From the NCBI GenBank assembly GCA_036501665.1, contig DASXZW010000086.1, positions 1 through 64,000 on the forward strand: a stretch of 64,000 nucleotides of DNA, in the 5' to 3' direction. A program made the translations under genes and the position numbers. A model generated the notes under the pieces. It was not told the DNA's origin, searched no databases, and saw nothing but the letters and a program-made list of their open reading frames with translations. The DNA comes from DATAUD01 sp036501665 (lineage in GTDB: Bacteria > Verrucomicrobiota > Verrucomicrobiia > Limisphaerales > Palsa-1400). Position 1 is the first letter of the stretch; the number at the start of each line of letters is the position of its first letter. This document shows, in pieces, positions 24,305 through 33,204 of the stretch.

Positions 24305-26664
24305 TAGTTTTCGCGGGACGCGCGTGGCTCATTCCAGTTCTGCTGATCCTCGTGGTGCTTGCCGCCGCGCTGGTCTGGTCTGGCCGCCGTGGCGTTGCCA
24401 ATAAAAATCTGCGCCTTGGATGCGGACTGCTCAAGCTCGCGGGCTTGCTTGCGCTGGCCTTTTGCCTTCTCGAACCGTTGCATGTCAGCCAGCGCGCGCG
24501 TCCCGGCTCAAATCTGTTCGCGCTCATGGCCGACAACAGCCAGAGCATGCGGATCAAGGACGAGGGCCAGCCGCAATCGCGCGGTGAAACCCTTCGCGCC
24601 AAGTTGACCAACGACGCGGCAGGATGGCAATCCGCGCTCGCGGAAAATTTTCAAGTCCGCCGCTACACTTTCGACTCCCAATTGCAGGATGCGCGCGATT
24701 TCGGCGAATTGAAATTCGACGGACACGCTTCCGCCCTTGAAGGCGCGCTTCATACCGCCACCGAACGATGGCGCGGGCAGCCTGTAGCGGGAGTTTTATT
24801 GTTTACTGACGGCAATGCCACTGACATCGCGGCAGACTTGTCAGCCCTTGACGGTTGCCCGCCGGTTTATCCGGTCATCATCGGAGGCGATGGTTTGCGC
24901 GATATCGGTTTGGAAAAAATCACGGCGAGCCAGACCGCGTTTGAAGACGCGCCTGTCACCGTGCAGGCGGAAGTCGCCGCCCATGGATTTCCCGGTGAAG
25001 AAGTGGGCGCGCGCCTGATCGAGGTGACTCCGGGCTTATCGAACATTGTCGCGGAGCAAAAGCGGACTGCGACCGGCGACAACGCCCATCTGAATTTTCG
25101 TTTCCAAATTGCGCCGGAAAAACCGGGCCTCCATTTCTATGAAGTCGAAACCCGCGCGCGAAGCGAAATTTCCTCGCCGGCCTCGACGACGCGCGAAGCG
25201 ACGCTTGTCAATAATCGCAAAGTGGCCGTCGTCGATCGCGGCCAGGAACCGTTTCGCGTCCTCTACGTCGGCGGGCGTCCGAACTGGGACTTCAAATTTC
25301 TCAATCGCGCGATTTCCGATGATCCGCAGGTGCAATTGGTCGCGTTGATTCGCATGGCGCGGCGCGCGCCGAAATTTGTTTTTGCCGGGGGTGAATTGAG
25401 CAATCCTCTTTACGGCGGAACCACTGATACCAATGAAGAAACGGCGCGTTACGATCAGCCTGTTCTCACAAGAGTCAATCCGCGTGATGAATTTGAATTG
25501 CGCGGCGGATTTCCGGTGAACGCGACCGATCTTTTCAAATACCATGCGATCATTTTCGGCGACGTGGAATCGGACTTTTTCACGCACGACCAAATGGCGC
25601 TGGTCCGGCGTTTTGTCGCGGAGCGCGGCGGCGGTTTTTTGATGCTTGGCGGCGCGGAGTCGTTTCGCCAGGGGAATTACGCCGGCACGCTCATCGGTTC
25701 GATGCTCCCGGTTTACCTCAACACCGCCAGCGACGCGCGGCTGCCGTCGGATTGGAAACTCACATTGACACGCGAAGGCTGGCTTCAACCGTGGACACGG
25801 CTGCGCTCGACTGAAGTCGAGGAACGGACGCGCCTGGACGGCACGGCGGCGCTTCAAGTGCTGAACGCGGTCGGCGATCTCAAGCCCGGCGCCATTCCGA
25901 TGGCGACCGTCTCCGATTCTGACAATAATACTTATCCGGCGCTGGTCGTCCAGCGGCTTGGCCTGGGCCGCACGGCAGCGTTGATGATCGGCGATATGTG
26001 GCGCGGCAGTTTGCGTGATGAATCGTCGCAGAAAGACCTGGCTAAATCGTGGCGTCAATTGGTTCGCTGGCTGGTTTCCGACGTTCCCTCGCGCGTCAGC
26101 ATCACCCCGGAAACGCCAGCGGATGGCGACCCCTCGCGCGTCCGATTCGTTGTCACCGCGCGAGACGAAGAATTCAAGCCGCTGGACAACGCCACTGTGC
26201 AATTGACAATCCGGCCTGTGCGACTGCTCCAATCGACCGACGCCATTTCTCCCACAAATTATCTTCAAATCACGGCGGACCCAATCTCGAACGAACCGGG
26301 AAAATACGAAGCTTCCTACATCGCCCGCGATGCAGGCGCGTATTCGGTGCAGGCGGTCGTGACGCAATCTGATGACAAGCCCGGAGGCAGCGCGATGGCA
26401 GGTTGGGCGTCGGACCCCGCGGCGGAGGAATTTCGCGCGCTCAAACCCGATCGCGAATTGTTGACGGCGATTGCGCAACGAACCGGCGGCTCTGTATTGA
26501 CAATGGCGGACTTAAAATCATTCGCGCAAAAGCTGCCGGAGAAGCGCGCGCCGATTTCGGAAACCTGGAGCGACCCGCTCTGGCACAAGCCGATTGTACT
26601 CTTGTTTGTGATCGGGTGCTTCGCGGCGGAGTGGGGAATTCGCCGCTGGAAAGGATTGCCGTGA
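24301..26664 (+). CDS. VWA/GATase1-like membrane protein
   Basis: A 787-residue protein starting at GTG 24301, overlapping the previous stop (GTGA). Two N-terminal membrane helices (about 9-27 and 43-60) precede a VWA-type domain with an intact metal motif D-N-S-Q-S at 78-82 (LFALMADNSQSMRI) and VLLFTDGNATDIAADL. A glutamine-amidotransferase-like domain follows (LYVGGRPNWDFKFLNRAI, then GGGFLMLGGAESFRQGNYAG) with Ser/Ala where an active Cys would be, so it is probably not an enzyme. It continues with Ig-like strands and a C-terminal helix (PIVLLFVIGCFAAEWGIRRW). Similar proteins follow BatA genes in Planctomycetota and Verrucomicrobiota. The next gene starts inside its last codons. Confidence 0.85.
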   Translation: MIVFAGRAWLIPVLLILVVLAAALVWSGRRGVANKNLRLGCGLLKLAGLLALAFCLLEPLHVSQRARPGSNLFALMADNSQSMRIKDEGQPQSRGETLRAKLTNDAAGWQSALAENFQVRRYTFDSQLQDARDFGELKFDGHASALEGALHTATERWRGQPVAGVLLFTDGNATDIAADLSALDGCPPVYPVIIGGDGLRDIGLEKITASQTAFEDAPVTVQAEVAAHGFPGEEVGARLIEVTPGLSNIVAEQKRTATGDNAHLNFRFQIAPEKPGLHFYEVETRARSEISSPASTTREATLVNNRKVAVVDRGQEPFRVLYVGGRPNWDFKFLNRAISDDPQVQLVALIRMARRAPKFVFAGGELSNPLYGGTTDTNEETARYDQPVLTRVNPRDEFELRGGFPVNATDLFKYHAIIFGDVESDFFTHDQMALVRRFVAERGGGFLMLGGAESFRQGNYAGTLIGSMLPVYLNTASDARLPSDWKLTLTREGWLQPWTRLRSTEVEERTRLDGTAALQVLNAVGDLKPGAIPMATVSDSDNNTYPALVVQRLGLGRTAALMIGDMWRGSLRDESSQKDLAKSWRQLVRWLVSDVPSRVSITPETPADGDPSRVRFVVTARDEEFKPLDNATVQLTIRPVRLLQSTDAISPTNYLQITADPISNEPGKYEASYIARDAGAYSVQAVVTQSDDKPGGSAMAGWASDPAAEEFRALKPDRELLTAIAQRTGGSVLTMADLKSFAQKLPEKRAPISETWSDPLWHKPIVLLFVIGCFAAEWGIRRWKGLP

Positions 26665-27641
26665 AGCGCGCTTTCCTCGCCATTGTCATCTTTGTGGCAT
26701 TTTTTGCGCGCGCGACAATGTTGTTCGCGCAGACCAATGAGCAACGCGCGTTGGTTCTTGTCGTCGGCGAGGCTGGCGAACCGGAATACGGGCAACGATT
26801 TTCCGAATGGGCGGGTTTGTGGAAAAAGGCGGCGGATCAAGGCGGCCTTGTCACAACTGTCATCGGGCAGGACGCGCCGTCCGACGAAGACGACCGCGCG
26901 CGTTTGCTAAAAGTTCTGACAAACGAAATCGCGCAACCTACCGGCGAGCTTTGGATCGTGTTCATCGGCCATGGAACTTACGATGGGCACACGGCGAAAT
27001 TTAATTTGCGAGGGCCGGACATTTCGGCGGAAGAATTGGCCGCTGCTTTGAAGCCGTGCCGGCGTCCGCTGGTTGTTGTTCAATGCGCCTCCGCGAGCGG
27101 TCCTTTTCTTCCGGTGCTTTCCGGTCCGGGAAGAGTTATCATCACAGCGACGCGCAGCGGTTACGAAGACAACGCCACGCACCTCGGCGGCTACCTTGCC
27201 GATGCCATCGCGAATTCGTCGGCGGACCTTGACAAGGACGGTCAAACATCGCTTTTGGAGGCGTTCCTCATGGCTTCGCGCGAGGTCGCGCAATATTATA
27301 AGGACAAAGGCCTTTTGCTCAGCGAGCACGCGCTGTTGGATGACAATGGCGACGGTCTTGGCACACCGCCCGATTGGTTTCATGGCCTGCGCGCCACCAA
27401 GTCCGCGGCAGAAGGAAAGACCGTGGATGGAGTGCGCGCGCATCAGATGATTCTGGTTCGCAGCGAAAATGAACAAAAACTTTCGCCAGAAACTCGCGCC
27501 CGGCGGGATACTCTCGAAAGCAAGTTAAGCGCATTGCGCGCGCGAAAATCGTCGCTGAAAGAGGACGATTATTATAAGGAACTCGATGCGTTGATGGTGC
27601 AAATTGCGCGGCTTTACGAAACCGATCAGCCGAAGAAATAA
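26661..27641 (+). CDS. Secreted C13-like (clan CD) cysteine protease with EF-hand loop
   Basis: A 326-residue protein from GTG 26661 (overlap GTGA), which gives a Sec signal (KRAFLAIVIFVAFFARATML to FAQ). The core resembles legumain/GPI8-type peptidases: a strand then His104 in LWIVFIGHGTYDGHTAKFNL, ISAEELAAAL, and a strand then Cys142 in PLVVVQCASASGPFL, 38 residues apart, followed by RVIITATRSGYED. These fit the H-G and x-C dyad of clan CD. After the catalytic unit lies DLDKDGQTSLLE (189-200), a perfect 12-residue EF-hand calcium loop, and a second Asp-rich loop DDNGDG (227-232). The C-terminus is helical. It is the last gene of the operon, so a calcium-controlled envelope protease is plausible. 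Confidence 0.78.
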   Translation: MKRAFLAIVIFVAFFARATMLFAQTNEQRALVLVVGEAGEPEYGQRFSEWAGLWKKAADQGGLVTTVIGQDAPSDEDDRARLLKVLTNEIAQPTGELWIVFIGHGTYDGHTAKFNLRGPDISAEELAAALKPCRRPLVVVQCASASGPFLPVLSGPGRVIITATRSGYEDNATHLGGYLADAIANSSADLDKDGQTSLLEAFLMASREVAQYYKDKGLLLSEHALLDDNGDGLGTPPDWFHGLRATKSAAEGKTVDGVRAHQMILVRSENEQKLSPETRARRDTLESKLSALRARKSSLKEDDYYKELDALMVQIARLYETDQPKK

Positions 27642-27716
27642 TACTTGTCCGGCGCGACTTTTCGTCAATGCGGAAGAAGCTGGCGGACGGCTTTCGAGTC
27701 GCTATAACATCACCGC

Positions 27717-28565
27717 ATGGCTGATTCCTTGAAACCTGTGCCGTTGTCGGACCGGCTCGCGGTGTGCAGTTGGTCGCTCCAACCTGTCAGCGCCGATGAC
27801 CTTGCCGCAAAAGTTAAGGCGACCGGAATTCCGCGTGTTCAACTCGCGCTTGATCCATTGCGCGAGCAGGCGCCGGGATGGGAGCGCACCGAAGAAGTGC
27901 TCGCGGCCAATGGAATTTCCATAATCTCGGTGATGTTCGGTTGCGTCGGCGAAGATTACGCGACCCTTGAAAGCATTCGACAAACGGGCGGAGTTGCGCC
28001 TGACTCGACCTGGGAACAAAATCGCAAAAACATTCGCGCGTCGGCGGCTCTCGCGACGAAGTTGCGGCAAAAACTTGTGACGTTTCACGCGGGTTTCGTT
28101 CCCCATGATGAATCAGACCCGGCTTACGCCAAGATGTTGCCACGCCTAGGCGAAGTCGCGGGTATTTTTGCAGCAGAAGGAATCGACGTGAGTTTTGAAA
28201 CCGGTCAGGAAACGGCGCCGGCGCTTGCGGCGTTGTTGAAAAAGCTCAACCGGCCCAACATCTGCGTGAATTTCGATCCCGCCAACATGATTCTTTACAA
28301 CAAGGGCGATCCCATCAAGGCGCTGCGGACGCTTGGCCGATGGATACGGCAGGTTCATGTCAAGGATGCAGTAAAGACGAAAACTCCTGGAACTTGGGGC
28401 GAAGAAGTGCCGGTCGGGACGGGCGAAGTCAATTGGCAGGCGTTTTTTGCAGCGCTTCGCGACCTTAAATTCTCCGGGTATTACGTGATCGAGCGCGAAG
28501 CCGGCACTCAACGGGTCGCCGATATTCGCGCCGCCAAACTTGTTGTCGAAAGGAACATTCAATGA
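27717..28565 (+). CDS. Cytoplasmic sugar phosphate isomerase/epimerase-like TIM-barrel protein
   Basis: A 282-residue xylose-isomerase-like TIM barrel without a signal peptide. Readable strands include RLAVCSWSLQPVSADDLAAK, GISIISVMFGCVGEDYATLE, KLVTFHAGFVP, GIDVSFETGQE with the metal Glu, NICVNFDPANMILYNKGDPI, IRQVHVKDAVKTK with the metal His, and GYYVIEREAG with the last Glu. The full metal set (E, D, H, E) is visible, so it is probably active. It overlaps the following oxidoreductase by four bases. Such pairs usually act together on one sugar or inositol; the substrate is unknown. Confidence 0.92.
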   Translation: MADSLKPVPLSDRLAVCSWSLQPVSADDLAAKVKATGIPRVQLALDPLREQAPGWERTEEVLAANGISIISVMFGCVGEDYATLESIRQTGGVAPDSTWEQNRKNIRASAALATKLRQKLVTFHAGFVPHDESDPAYAKMLPRLGEVAGIFAAEGIDVSFETGQETAPALAALLKKLNRPNICVNFDPANMILYNKGDPIKALRTLGRWIRQVHVKDAVKTKTPGTWGEEVPVGTGEVNWQAFFAALRDLKFSGYYVIEREAGTQRVADIRAAKLVVERNIQ

Positions 28566-29599
28566 GCACAGATTCCAAAAAAATTAACGTCGCGGTCGTG
28601 GGCCTTGGATTTATGGGTTTGACGCACCTGCGAGCTTATCTTGGCAATGACTCCGCGCGAGTGGTTGCCGTCTGCGATGCTGCACGGCTCCCGGTCAACG
28701 GCGTATTGCAAGGCGTCAAAGGCAACATCAAGACCGGTTCCGACGACATCCACCTGGGTCCGCAAGTTAAAGCGTATCGAAAGATCGAGGAAGTTTTGGC
28801 AGACAAGGATGTGGAGTTGGTCGATATTTGCACGCCCACTCCGGTTCATCCCGAACAATGCATCGCCGCTCTCAAGGCTGGCAAACATGTGCTTTGTGAA
28901 AAGCCGCTCGCCCGGACTTCGGCGGCGGCGCGGGAAGTTTTGCGCGCGTCTGAGTCAGCGCCGGGGTTTCTGATGCCCGCGATGTGCCTGCGGTTTTGGC
29001 CCGGCTGGAGTTGGCTGAAAAAAGTGGTTGAGGAAAAAACCTATGGGGAAATTCTGGCGGCGCGCTTTCGGCGAGTTTCGGAAATGCCGGGTTGGAGCAA
29101 GCAAGGGACTTACGGCGGCGGCGTTGATTTGGGCGGGGCGCTGTTTGACTTGCACATTCACGACACGGACTTTGTAAATTTTTTGTTTGGCCGCCCGAAG
29201 TCTGTATTTTCCTCCGGAGTCGTCAATTCATCCGCCACGATTGACCACGTTGTGACGCAATACGTTTATCCGGGCGGCCCTGCAGTTCACGCGGAAGGCA
29301 ATTGGTTGTTGACGCAAGGATTCAACATGGCGTTCACGATCCACTGCCAGCGGGCGACGCTGGACTACGATTTGAGCCGCGGCGCGGATGCGATGCAAGT
29401 CAGCGAGCCGGGCAAGGCTCCGCGCTTTGAGCATTACGAGGAGGCGGACGGCTATTGTGGGGAAATTCGTTACATGCTCGATTGCGTGATACGCGGCCAG
29501 CGACCAACCATCGTTGATGCCGCCGCTGCCGTGACGGCCTTGGAAATTTGCGAAGCTGAAGAAAAGTCAATTCGCATCGGATCGCCAGCGCCTTTGTAA
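28562..29599 (+). CDS. Gfo/Idh/MocA-family NAD(P)-dependent oxidoreductase
   Basis: A 345-residue protein. The N-terminal Rossmann fold reads NVAVVGLGFMGLTHLRAYLG, then VELVDICTPTPVHPEQCIAA and HVLCEKPLARTSAAAREVL with the family's catalytic Lys in E-K-P. The C-terminal sheet has GVDLGGALFDLHIHDTDFVN with the D-L-x-I-H-D-x-D motif that replaces the usual H-x-x-D. Members oxidise or reduce sugar or inositol hydroxyls using NAD(P). It forms a two-gene unit with the TIM-barrel gene (ATGA overlap). The initiator tRNA begins 74 bases after its stop. Confidence 0.93.
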   Translation: MSTDSKKINVAVVGLGFMGLTHLRAYLGNDSARVVAVCDAARLPVNGVLQGVKGNIKTGSDDIHLGPQVKAYRKIEEVLADKDVELVDICTPTPVHPEQCIAALKAGKHVLCEKPLARTSAAAREVLRASESAPGFLMPAMCLRFWPGWSWLKKVVEEKTYGEILAARFRRVSEMPGWSKQGTYGGGVDLGGALFDLHIHDTDFVNFLFGRPKSVFSSGVVNSSATIDHVVTQYVYPGGPAVHAEGNWLLTQGFNMAFTIHCQRATLDYDLSRGADAMQVSEPGKAPRFEHYEEADGYCGEIRYMLDCVIRGQRPTIVDAAAAVTALEICEAEEKSIRIGSPAPL

Positions 29600-29672
29600 C
29601 GGAAGAATTAAAGTGCAGAATTTAACTTGCGCGTCAGGTTGACCGCCCGTATGGTGCGGGCGTCGGATGGAT

Positions 29673-29749
<77 letters not shown>

Positions 29750-29885
29750 ATTGTGGCCAATGTAATTAGCCCGGTTTCTTTAGCCTCTCCCCCGCCCTGT
29801 TCAACTCGAAGTTCCACTGGACAATCGTCCAAGCCTCCACTATGAACTTTTGGGTAAGCTCCCAACCCCCCTGGGGCAAATTCAG

Positions 29886-31088
29886 ATGAAAACACTAGTT
29901 GCTGACAAATTCCCAGAATCCCATCTCGATCGTTTGCGCGAGGTTGGCTGCGAAGTGGACTATCAACCGAATGCTCGCGCTGAGGATCTCCCCGCACTGG
30001 CCGCGTCCTGCAGAATCCTTGTCGTGCGCGGCAAAAAAGTGACAACCGAAACGCTGCAAGCAGGCCGCCAACTGGCGCTGGTATTGCGCGCTGGCGCCGG
30101 AGTCAATACCATTGACGCGAAGTCGGCCAGCGGCCGCGGCATCTTTGTCAGCAACTGCCCCAACAAGAACTCCATCGCAGTGGCCGAACTGGTATTCGCT
30201 TTGCTCCTGGCGATTGACCGTCGCATCCCGGATTGCGTTGCCGCGCTCCGAGCAGGCCAGTGGAACAAAAAGGAATTCTCGCGGGCTGACGGCATTTTCG
30301 GCAAAACGCTGGGAGTAATCGGCACTGGAAGCATCGGGTGTGAGGTCATCCGTCTTGCGCAAGGCTTCGGATTGCAGGTGATTGCCTGGTCGCGATCCCT
30401 GACTCCGAATATGGCTGAGGAAATGGGTGCGCAGTGGCGGGAGAAAGTGGACGACATTTTTCGCGAGTCGGACATCGTCACGCTCCATCTGGCTTTGAAA
30501 CCGGAAACTCGCAAATTGGTCAGTGCTACCCGCCTTGGGCTGATGAAGCCGCGCTCCATCCTGATCAACACCTCGCGCGGCGAAGTGGTGGATCAGGAAG
30601 CCTTGCGCGAGGCAATCGAGTCGAAACGCATCCGTGCGGGTTTGGATGTCTTCGATCCCGAGCCGTCGGAGGCATCGGCCGCGTTCAGTGATCCCATCTT
30701 CAAGTTGTCAGGATTCTATGGCACTCCTCATATTGGAGCCTCGACCGAGCAGGCACAGAATGCGGTTGCAGACGAAGCTGTTCGCGTGATCGAAACCTTC
30801 GTAAAGACTGGGGTTGTTTTGAACTGTGTGAATCTGGCCAAACGGACGCCGGCAAAGTGGCAATTGGTGGTAAGGCATTACGATCGTGTTGGAGTGCTTG
30901 CGTTTGTCATGGACAACATCCGCCGCGCTGGTTTGAACATCGAAGAGGTGGAGAACCTGGTTTTTGAGGGGGCGCAGGCTGCCAGTTGCCGCATCCAATT
31001 GGTCGAGGAACCATCGCAAGCGCTATTGGCGGCCCTCCGCGAGGGCAATCAGGACATCATTGGCCTTGATGTCGCGCAAATCGGCTAA
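29886..31088 (+). CDS. serA: D-3-phosphoglycerate dehydrogenase-like 2-hydroxyacid dehydrogenase with ACT domain
   Basis: A 400-residue protein from ATG 29886; an in-frame TTG 12 codons upstream gives a Pro-rich leader and is less likely. It has NAD-binding ILVVRGKKVTTETLQAGRQL, LGVIGTGSIGCEVIRLAQGF (G-x-G-x-x-G), the catalytic Arg in LINTSRGEVVDQEALREA, Glu in AGLDVFDPEPSE, and His in FYGTPHIGASTEQAQNAV. The C-terminal ACT-like domain (WQLVVRHYDRVGVLAFVMDN) fits SerA-type regulation by serine. It would catalyse the first step of serine biosynthesis, but other hydroxyacid substrates are possible. It is a single gene following the tRNA. Confidence 0.8.
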   Translation: MKTLVADKFPESHLDRLREVGCEVDYQPNARAEDLPALAASCRILVVRGKKVTTETLQAGRQLALVLRAGAGVNTIDAKSASGRGIFVSNCPNKNSIAVAELVFALLLAIDRRIPDCVAALRAGQWNKKEFSRADGIFGKTLGVIGTGSIGCEVIRLAQGFGLQVIAWSRSLTPNMAEEMGAQWREKVDDIFRESDIVTLHLALKPETRKLVSATRLGLMKPRSILINTSRGEVVDQEALREAIESKRIRAGLDVFDPEPSEASAAFSDPIFKLSGFYGTPHIGASTEQAQNAVADEAVRVIETFVKTGVVLNCVNLAKRTPAKWQLVVRHYDRVGVLAFVMDNIRRAGLNIEEVENLVFEGAQAASCRIQLVEEPSQALLAALREGNQDIIGLDVAQIG

Positions 31089-31440
31089 AGCGCTCAAGTG
31101 GTAGGAAACAGAAATACTTCAGCCTCTCCGTAATTCACGAGGATAGTAATCCTAACCAGTTGTTCTGCGAAATAATCGCCGCTTCCCAGGTTTTAAGTGA
31201 CGGTGCGGCGACAGCGCGTCGCCGGGTTGACGCCACGCATCGGCTTTCAACTAAGGAGTTAGCAGCATCTTCATGAATTTCCACTCTCTAAGGATTTATC
31301 CGACAACATCCTACATCAAATCAATTCAGAGCATAATTCCTCTGGCACACCGGCTGCATAGGAGATGGAACGGCGAAAGTCCCGGGCGGTTGTGATTCGG
31401 GATGGAGCTGGCGAAACAAAAATTAAGAAAATCACCACTT
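31089..31440. other. Intergenic region, no gene seen
   Basis: 352 bases with stops in all plausible frames. One short hairpin (GGCGACAGCGCGTCGCC, about 31206-31222) may terminate the SerA transcript, though no U-run follows. It leads into the epoxide hydrolase remnant. Confidence 0.5.
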
Positions 31441-32042
31441 ATGGAAACAAGAATGCACTTTGAATCCAACTACATCATGGTTAAGCGGCCATCGTTCCGT
31501 GCGCGAGTAGCGGTTGCGGCGCTGGCCATTAGCGCCACCGTATTGTCATTGATGGCTGACGACGGCACAGGAGCCGTCACTGCGCAGGACCCCAATTCCA
31601 TCCGCCCCTTTCACATCAACATCCCTGACGAGGCTCTTGCGGACCTTCGCCAGCGCATTGTCGCGACACGTTGGCCTGATAAGGAGACCGTGACGGACGC
31701 ATCGCAAGGCGTGCAACTCGCGACGATGCGGTCGCTCGCGAGCTATTGGGCAACAGACTACGATTGGCACAAGTGCGCCGCAAAGTTAAATGCTCTGCCG
31801 ATGTTTGTGACGACGATTGACGGGCTTGACATTCAGTTCATCTGGGTTCGCTCCAAAAATCCGAATCCCTTGCCGATGATCCTAACTCATGGCTGGCCTG
31901 GCTCGATCCTTGAGTTCGTGAAGGTTATTGGCCCACTCACCGATCCCACTGCTAATGGCGGCCGGGCCGAGGACGCCTTCGATGTCGTGATTCCTTCGAT
32001 GCCGGGCTATGGGTTTTCAGGGAAACCAAAGGATTCGGGGCC
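31441..32042 (+). pseudogene. Epoxide hydrolase, N-terminal fragment
   Basis: A signal-like start (from 31441 or 31477) is followed by an epoxide-hydrolase N-terminal domain (IRPFHINIPDEALADLRQRI, TRWPDKETVTDAS, YWATDYDWHKCAAKLNALP) and the oxyanion motif HGWPGS. It continues to VVIPSMPGYGFSGKPKDSG and then loses homology at about 32035-32042. Intact enzymes continue for about 200 more residues with the nucleophile Asp, which is absent. The frame reads through into 22 unrelated residues before a stop at 32109. It looks like an exported epoxide hydrolase cut by a deletion. Confidence 0.8.
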
Positions 32043-32423
32043 AACGATGTCGTCACCACCAGCGACTCGGCAGCAATCAAAAAGCTTGGAGGTAGTTTCG
32101 ACCTCCTGATCAGCACTGTTAATGTGAAGCTAGTTTGGGACGGGATTATCGGCGCGCTCGCGCCCAATGGACGGCTGCACATCGTCGGCGCTGTGATGGA
32201 ACCAATTCCGGTTTCGGTCTTCCCGCTTATCATGCAGCAACGCTGCATTTCAGGTTCGCCGGTTGGTTCCCCTGTGGCTATCGAGACGATGCTGGACTTT
32301 GCTTCGCGGCACAACATCGCGCCGCAGACGGAACACTTCCCCATGAGCAGCATTAACGAGGCCTTCGATCGGCTCGAATCCGGCAAGGCCCATTACCGTA
32401 TTGTCCTGGACGCGGATTTTTGA
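32040..32423 (+). pseudogene. Zinc-type alcohol dehydrogenase, C-terminal fragment
   Basis: In a different frame from the hydrolase piece the DNA reads ANDVVTTSDSAAIKKLGGSF, DLLISTVNV, ALAPNGRLHIVGAVMEPIPV, GSPVGSPVAIETMLDFASRH, and ends FDRLESGKAHYRIVLDADF. This is the second half of a YahK-like NADPH alcohol dehydrogenase; the zinc-binding N-terminal half is missing. It begins exactly where epoxide hydrolase homology stops, so one deletion or recombination joined two genes. A 100-residue frame from 32124 could still be translated, but it lacks the cofactor and zinc sites. Confidence 0.78.
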
Positions 32424-32463
32424 ACCGATATATCCATCAACAACTAAACAAAGGAGATAGACA

Positions 32464-32898
32464 ATGATTAACACTGATAATTCCGAAAAAGGCAAAGTGG
32501 TTTACACTGCCAAAGCTCACACTACAGGCGGTCGCGAAGGCGGAGCGTCGCGCACATCCGATGGCCGCCTGGACGTCAAGTTCTCGATTCCTGGAGGTCC
32601 TGGCAACGGCACCAATCCTGAGCAACTATTCGCCGTCGGCTGGTCTGGCTGTTTCACCAGCGCAATAAAGATTGTGGCCGCTCAAAAGAAGGTGAGGCTG
32701 CCGGACGGCTTGGCCATCGACATCGAAGTGGACCTATGTTCAGGGAACGACAGCTACTTCCTGCAGGCCCGCTTCAACGTCAGCATGCCAGGGCTGGAGC
32801 GCGAAGTAGCCCAGTCTATTTTGGAAGCCGCGCACCAAACGTGTCCCTATTCCAAAGCCACGCGAGGTAACATCGACGTCGAATTTAACATTGTCTAG
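32464..32898 (+). CDS. ohr: Organic hydroperoxide resistance protein, Ohr/OsmC family
   Basis: A 144-residue protein with a good Shine-Dalgarno (AAGGAG at 32451, 7 bases before ATG). It begins VVYTAKAHTTGGREGGASRT and carries the two redox cysteines in FAVGWSGCFTSAIK and AHQTCPYSKATRG, with the Arg/Glu pair expected in Ohr proteins. Ohr reduces organic hydroperoxides with lipoyl dithiols. It is intact, unlike the genes before it, and its own ribosome site suggests it remains expressed. The C-terminus VEFNIV matches family length. Confidence 0.94.
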   Translation: MINTDNSEKGKVVYTAKAHTTGGREGGASRTSDGRLDVKFSIPGGPGNGTNPEQLFAVGWSGCFTSAIKIVAAQKKVRLPDGLAIDIEVDLCSGNDSYFLQARFNVSMPGLEREVAQSILEAAHQTCPYSKATRGNIDVEFNIV

Positions 32899-32986
32899 CC
32901 GCGTTGGAAGATCAAAGAGGATAAGACGCACGGAAAGGAATTTCTCTGGAAGAAGACAAAATGTCCCAACTACGATTTAACCTAAG

Positions 32987-33175
32987 CTGTAGCCGTCCGG
33001 TTAGGACGGTCTATGGGAAGCGCGGTCGTCTCGACCGCCGCGTCTGGCGTCTCGCCAGACGCTCTTGTCGAATATTTTACCCGCCGCCGTAGTGTTGGAT
33101 TGTTCCGTCGGCGAGACGCCGACGGATGCGACCGAGACGGTTGCGCTCCCTGCCGCACCAAAATTTGTGGCTACA
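32987..33175. repeat. 189-base composite of two inverted REP-like units, family 2
   Basis: The element is bounded by CTGTAGCC (32987-32994) and its complement GGCTACAG (33168-33175). Inside, the left unit GAAGCGCGGTCGTCTCGACC and the right unit TGCGACCGAGACGGTTGCGC are the same REP-like sequence in opposite orientation, each followed by a GCGTCTCGCC hairpin. A single copy of the unit lies at 17521. The arrangement resembles a BIME or a MITE. Confidence 0.85.
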
Positions 33176-33204
33176 GTTGTACTTAAAATGCTATAGCAAT
33201 CAAC

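Noticed and set aside
25036..26478. 480-residue open frame on the minus strand
   Set aside because: It lies wholly antisense to the VWA/amidotransferase-like gene, has no recognisable motifs, is Arg/His-rich as expected of a GC-rich shadow, and the sense frame has clear domains.
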